From an uncultured Burkholderiales bacterium (GTDB taxonomy: Bacteria > Pseudomonadota > Gammaproteobacteria > Burkholderiales > Burkholderiaceae): 6,080 nt of DNA. The notes under the pieces were generated by a model, which had not been told where the DNA came from, ran no database searches, and saw only the letters and a program-made list of their open reading frames with translations. How positions within the stretch are numbered: position 1 is the stretch's first letter; each line of letters begins with the position of its first letter. Below are positions 5,869-6,080 of the stretch, one piece after another. Location: NCBI GenBank assembly GCA_903845315.1, contig CAIMWY010000066.1, forward strand, positions 1 through 6,080, given 5' to 3'. The translations under genes were made by a program, and so were the position numbers.

Positions 5869-6080
5869 ATGACCACCGCTCTTTTTTTTGCACAACTGCT
5901 CAATGGCATCCAGTATGGGGTCTTGCTATTTTTGATGGCAGCTGGGTTGACCTTGGTGTTTGGCATCATGAGCTTTGTCAACTTGGCGCATGGGTCGATT
6001 TACATGCTTGGTGCCTATGCGGCTGCGGTGGTCGATGGTCAGACAGGGTCGTTTTTTCTGGCCATCTTGGCGGCTGTGAT
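5869..6080 (+). CDS. livH: LivH-type inner-membrane permease of a HAAT-family ABC transporter (5' part, runs off the window)
   Basis: The 70 codons present match the N-terminus of LivH permeases. There is an amphipathic LFFAQLLNGIQYG start (residues 5-17), then a membrane segment reading on into AAGLTLVFGIMSFVNLAHG (24-42), the family's signature region, and YMLGAYAA (45-52). The last visible residues (about 61-70) begin another hydrophobic segment. Family members are about 290 residues with several transmembrane helices and pair with LivM to form the channel, so most of the gene lies beyond 6080. The start is fixed because an in-frame TGA at 5857-5859 is followed by no other start codon before the ATG at 5869. 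No good Shine-Dalgarno precedes it, which suggests coupled or low-level translation. Codons 5-7 form a run of eight T at 5882-5889. The upstream binding protein is the obvious partner. Confidence 0.92.
   Translation, partial: MTTALFFAQLLNGIQYGVLLFLMAAGLTLVFGIMSFVNLAHGSIYMLGAYAAAVVDGQTGSFFLAILAAV

Overview
This window looks like part of a catabolic operon from a betaproteobacterium, most likely Burkholderiales and perhaps a Comamonadaceae-like genus. The placement is an inference. It rests on the moderately GC-rich coding style with frequent TTG and GTG codons, the style of the periplasmic binding protein, and the pairing of a HyuA/HyuB enzyme with a branched-chain-amino-acid-type (HAAT) ABC transporter. 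No marker gene is present, so it is tentative.

Layout, all on the + strand. Bases 1-191 hold no firmly identified gene. They may include the last 31 codons of an upstream gene (stop at 94-96) and a weak promoter-like pair. Bases 192-2339 encode the ATP-binding HyuA-type subunit of a hydantoinase/oxoprolinase/ketone-carboxylase family enzyme. Its frame is open back to the window edge, but the conserved N-terminus and a Shine-Dalgarno place the start at 192. Ten bases later, 2350-4500 encodes the HyuB-type catalytic subunit. It carries an extra C-terminal module of about 100 residues that resembles the small zinc-binding gamma subunit of acetone carboxylase, but with most of the cysteines missing. 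After an 84-base gap containing hairpins, 4585-5769 encodes a secreted type-I periplasmic binding protein (LivJ/LivK family). A 99-base gap with a strong GC-rich stem-loop and a possible 11-codon leader ORF leads to a LivH-type permease that runs off the window at 6080.

How the genes may work together: the binding protein and permease, with LivM/LivG/LivF expected downstream outside the window, would import a small organic compound. HyuA and HyuB would then activate it with ATP and hydrolyse or carboxylate it in the cytoplasm. The substrate cannot be read from the sequence. Hydantoins, 5-oxoproline, lactams and ketones are all substrates of characterised family members. The short first gap and the uniform strand favour one transcript, with expression tuned by the stem-loop after the binding-protein gene.

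The points most worth a second look are the cysteine-depleted gamma-like domain fused to HyuB, the stem-loop and mini-ORF between the binding protein and permease genes, and the T8 tract in the permease's fifth to seventh codons. I saw no RNA genes, mobile elements, CRISPR arrays or phage features.
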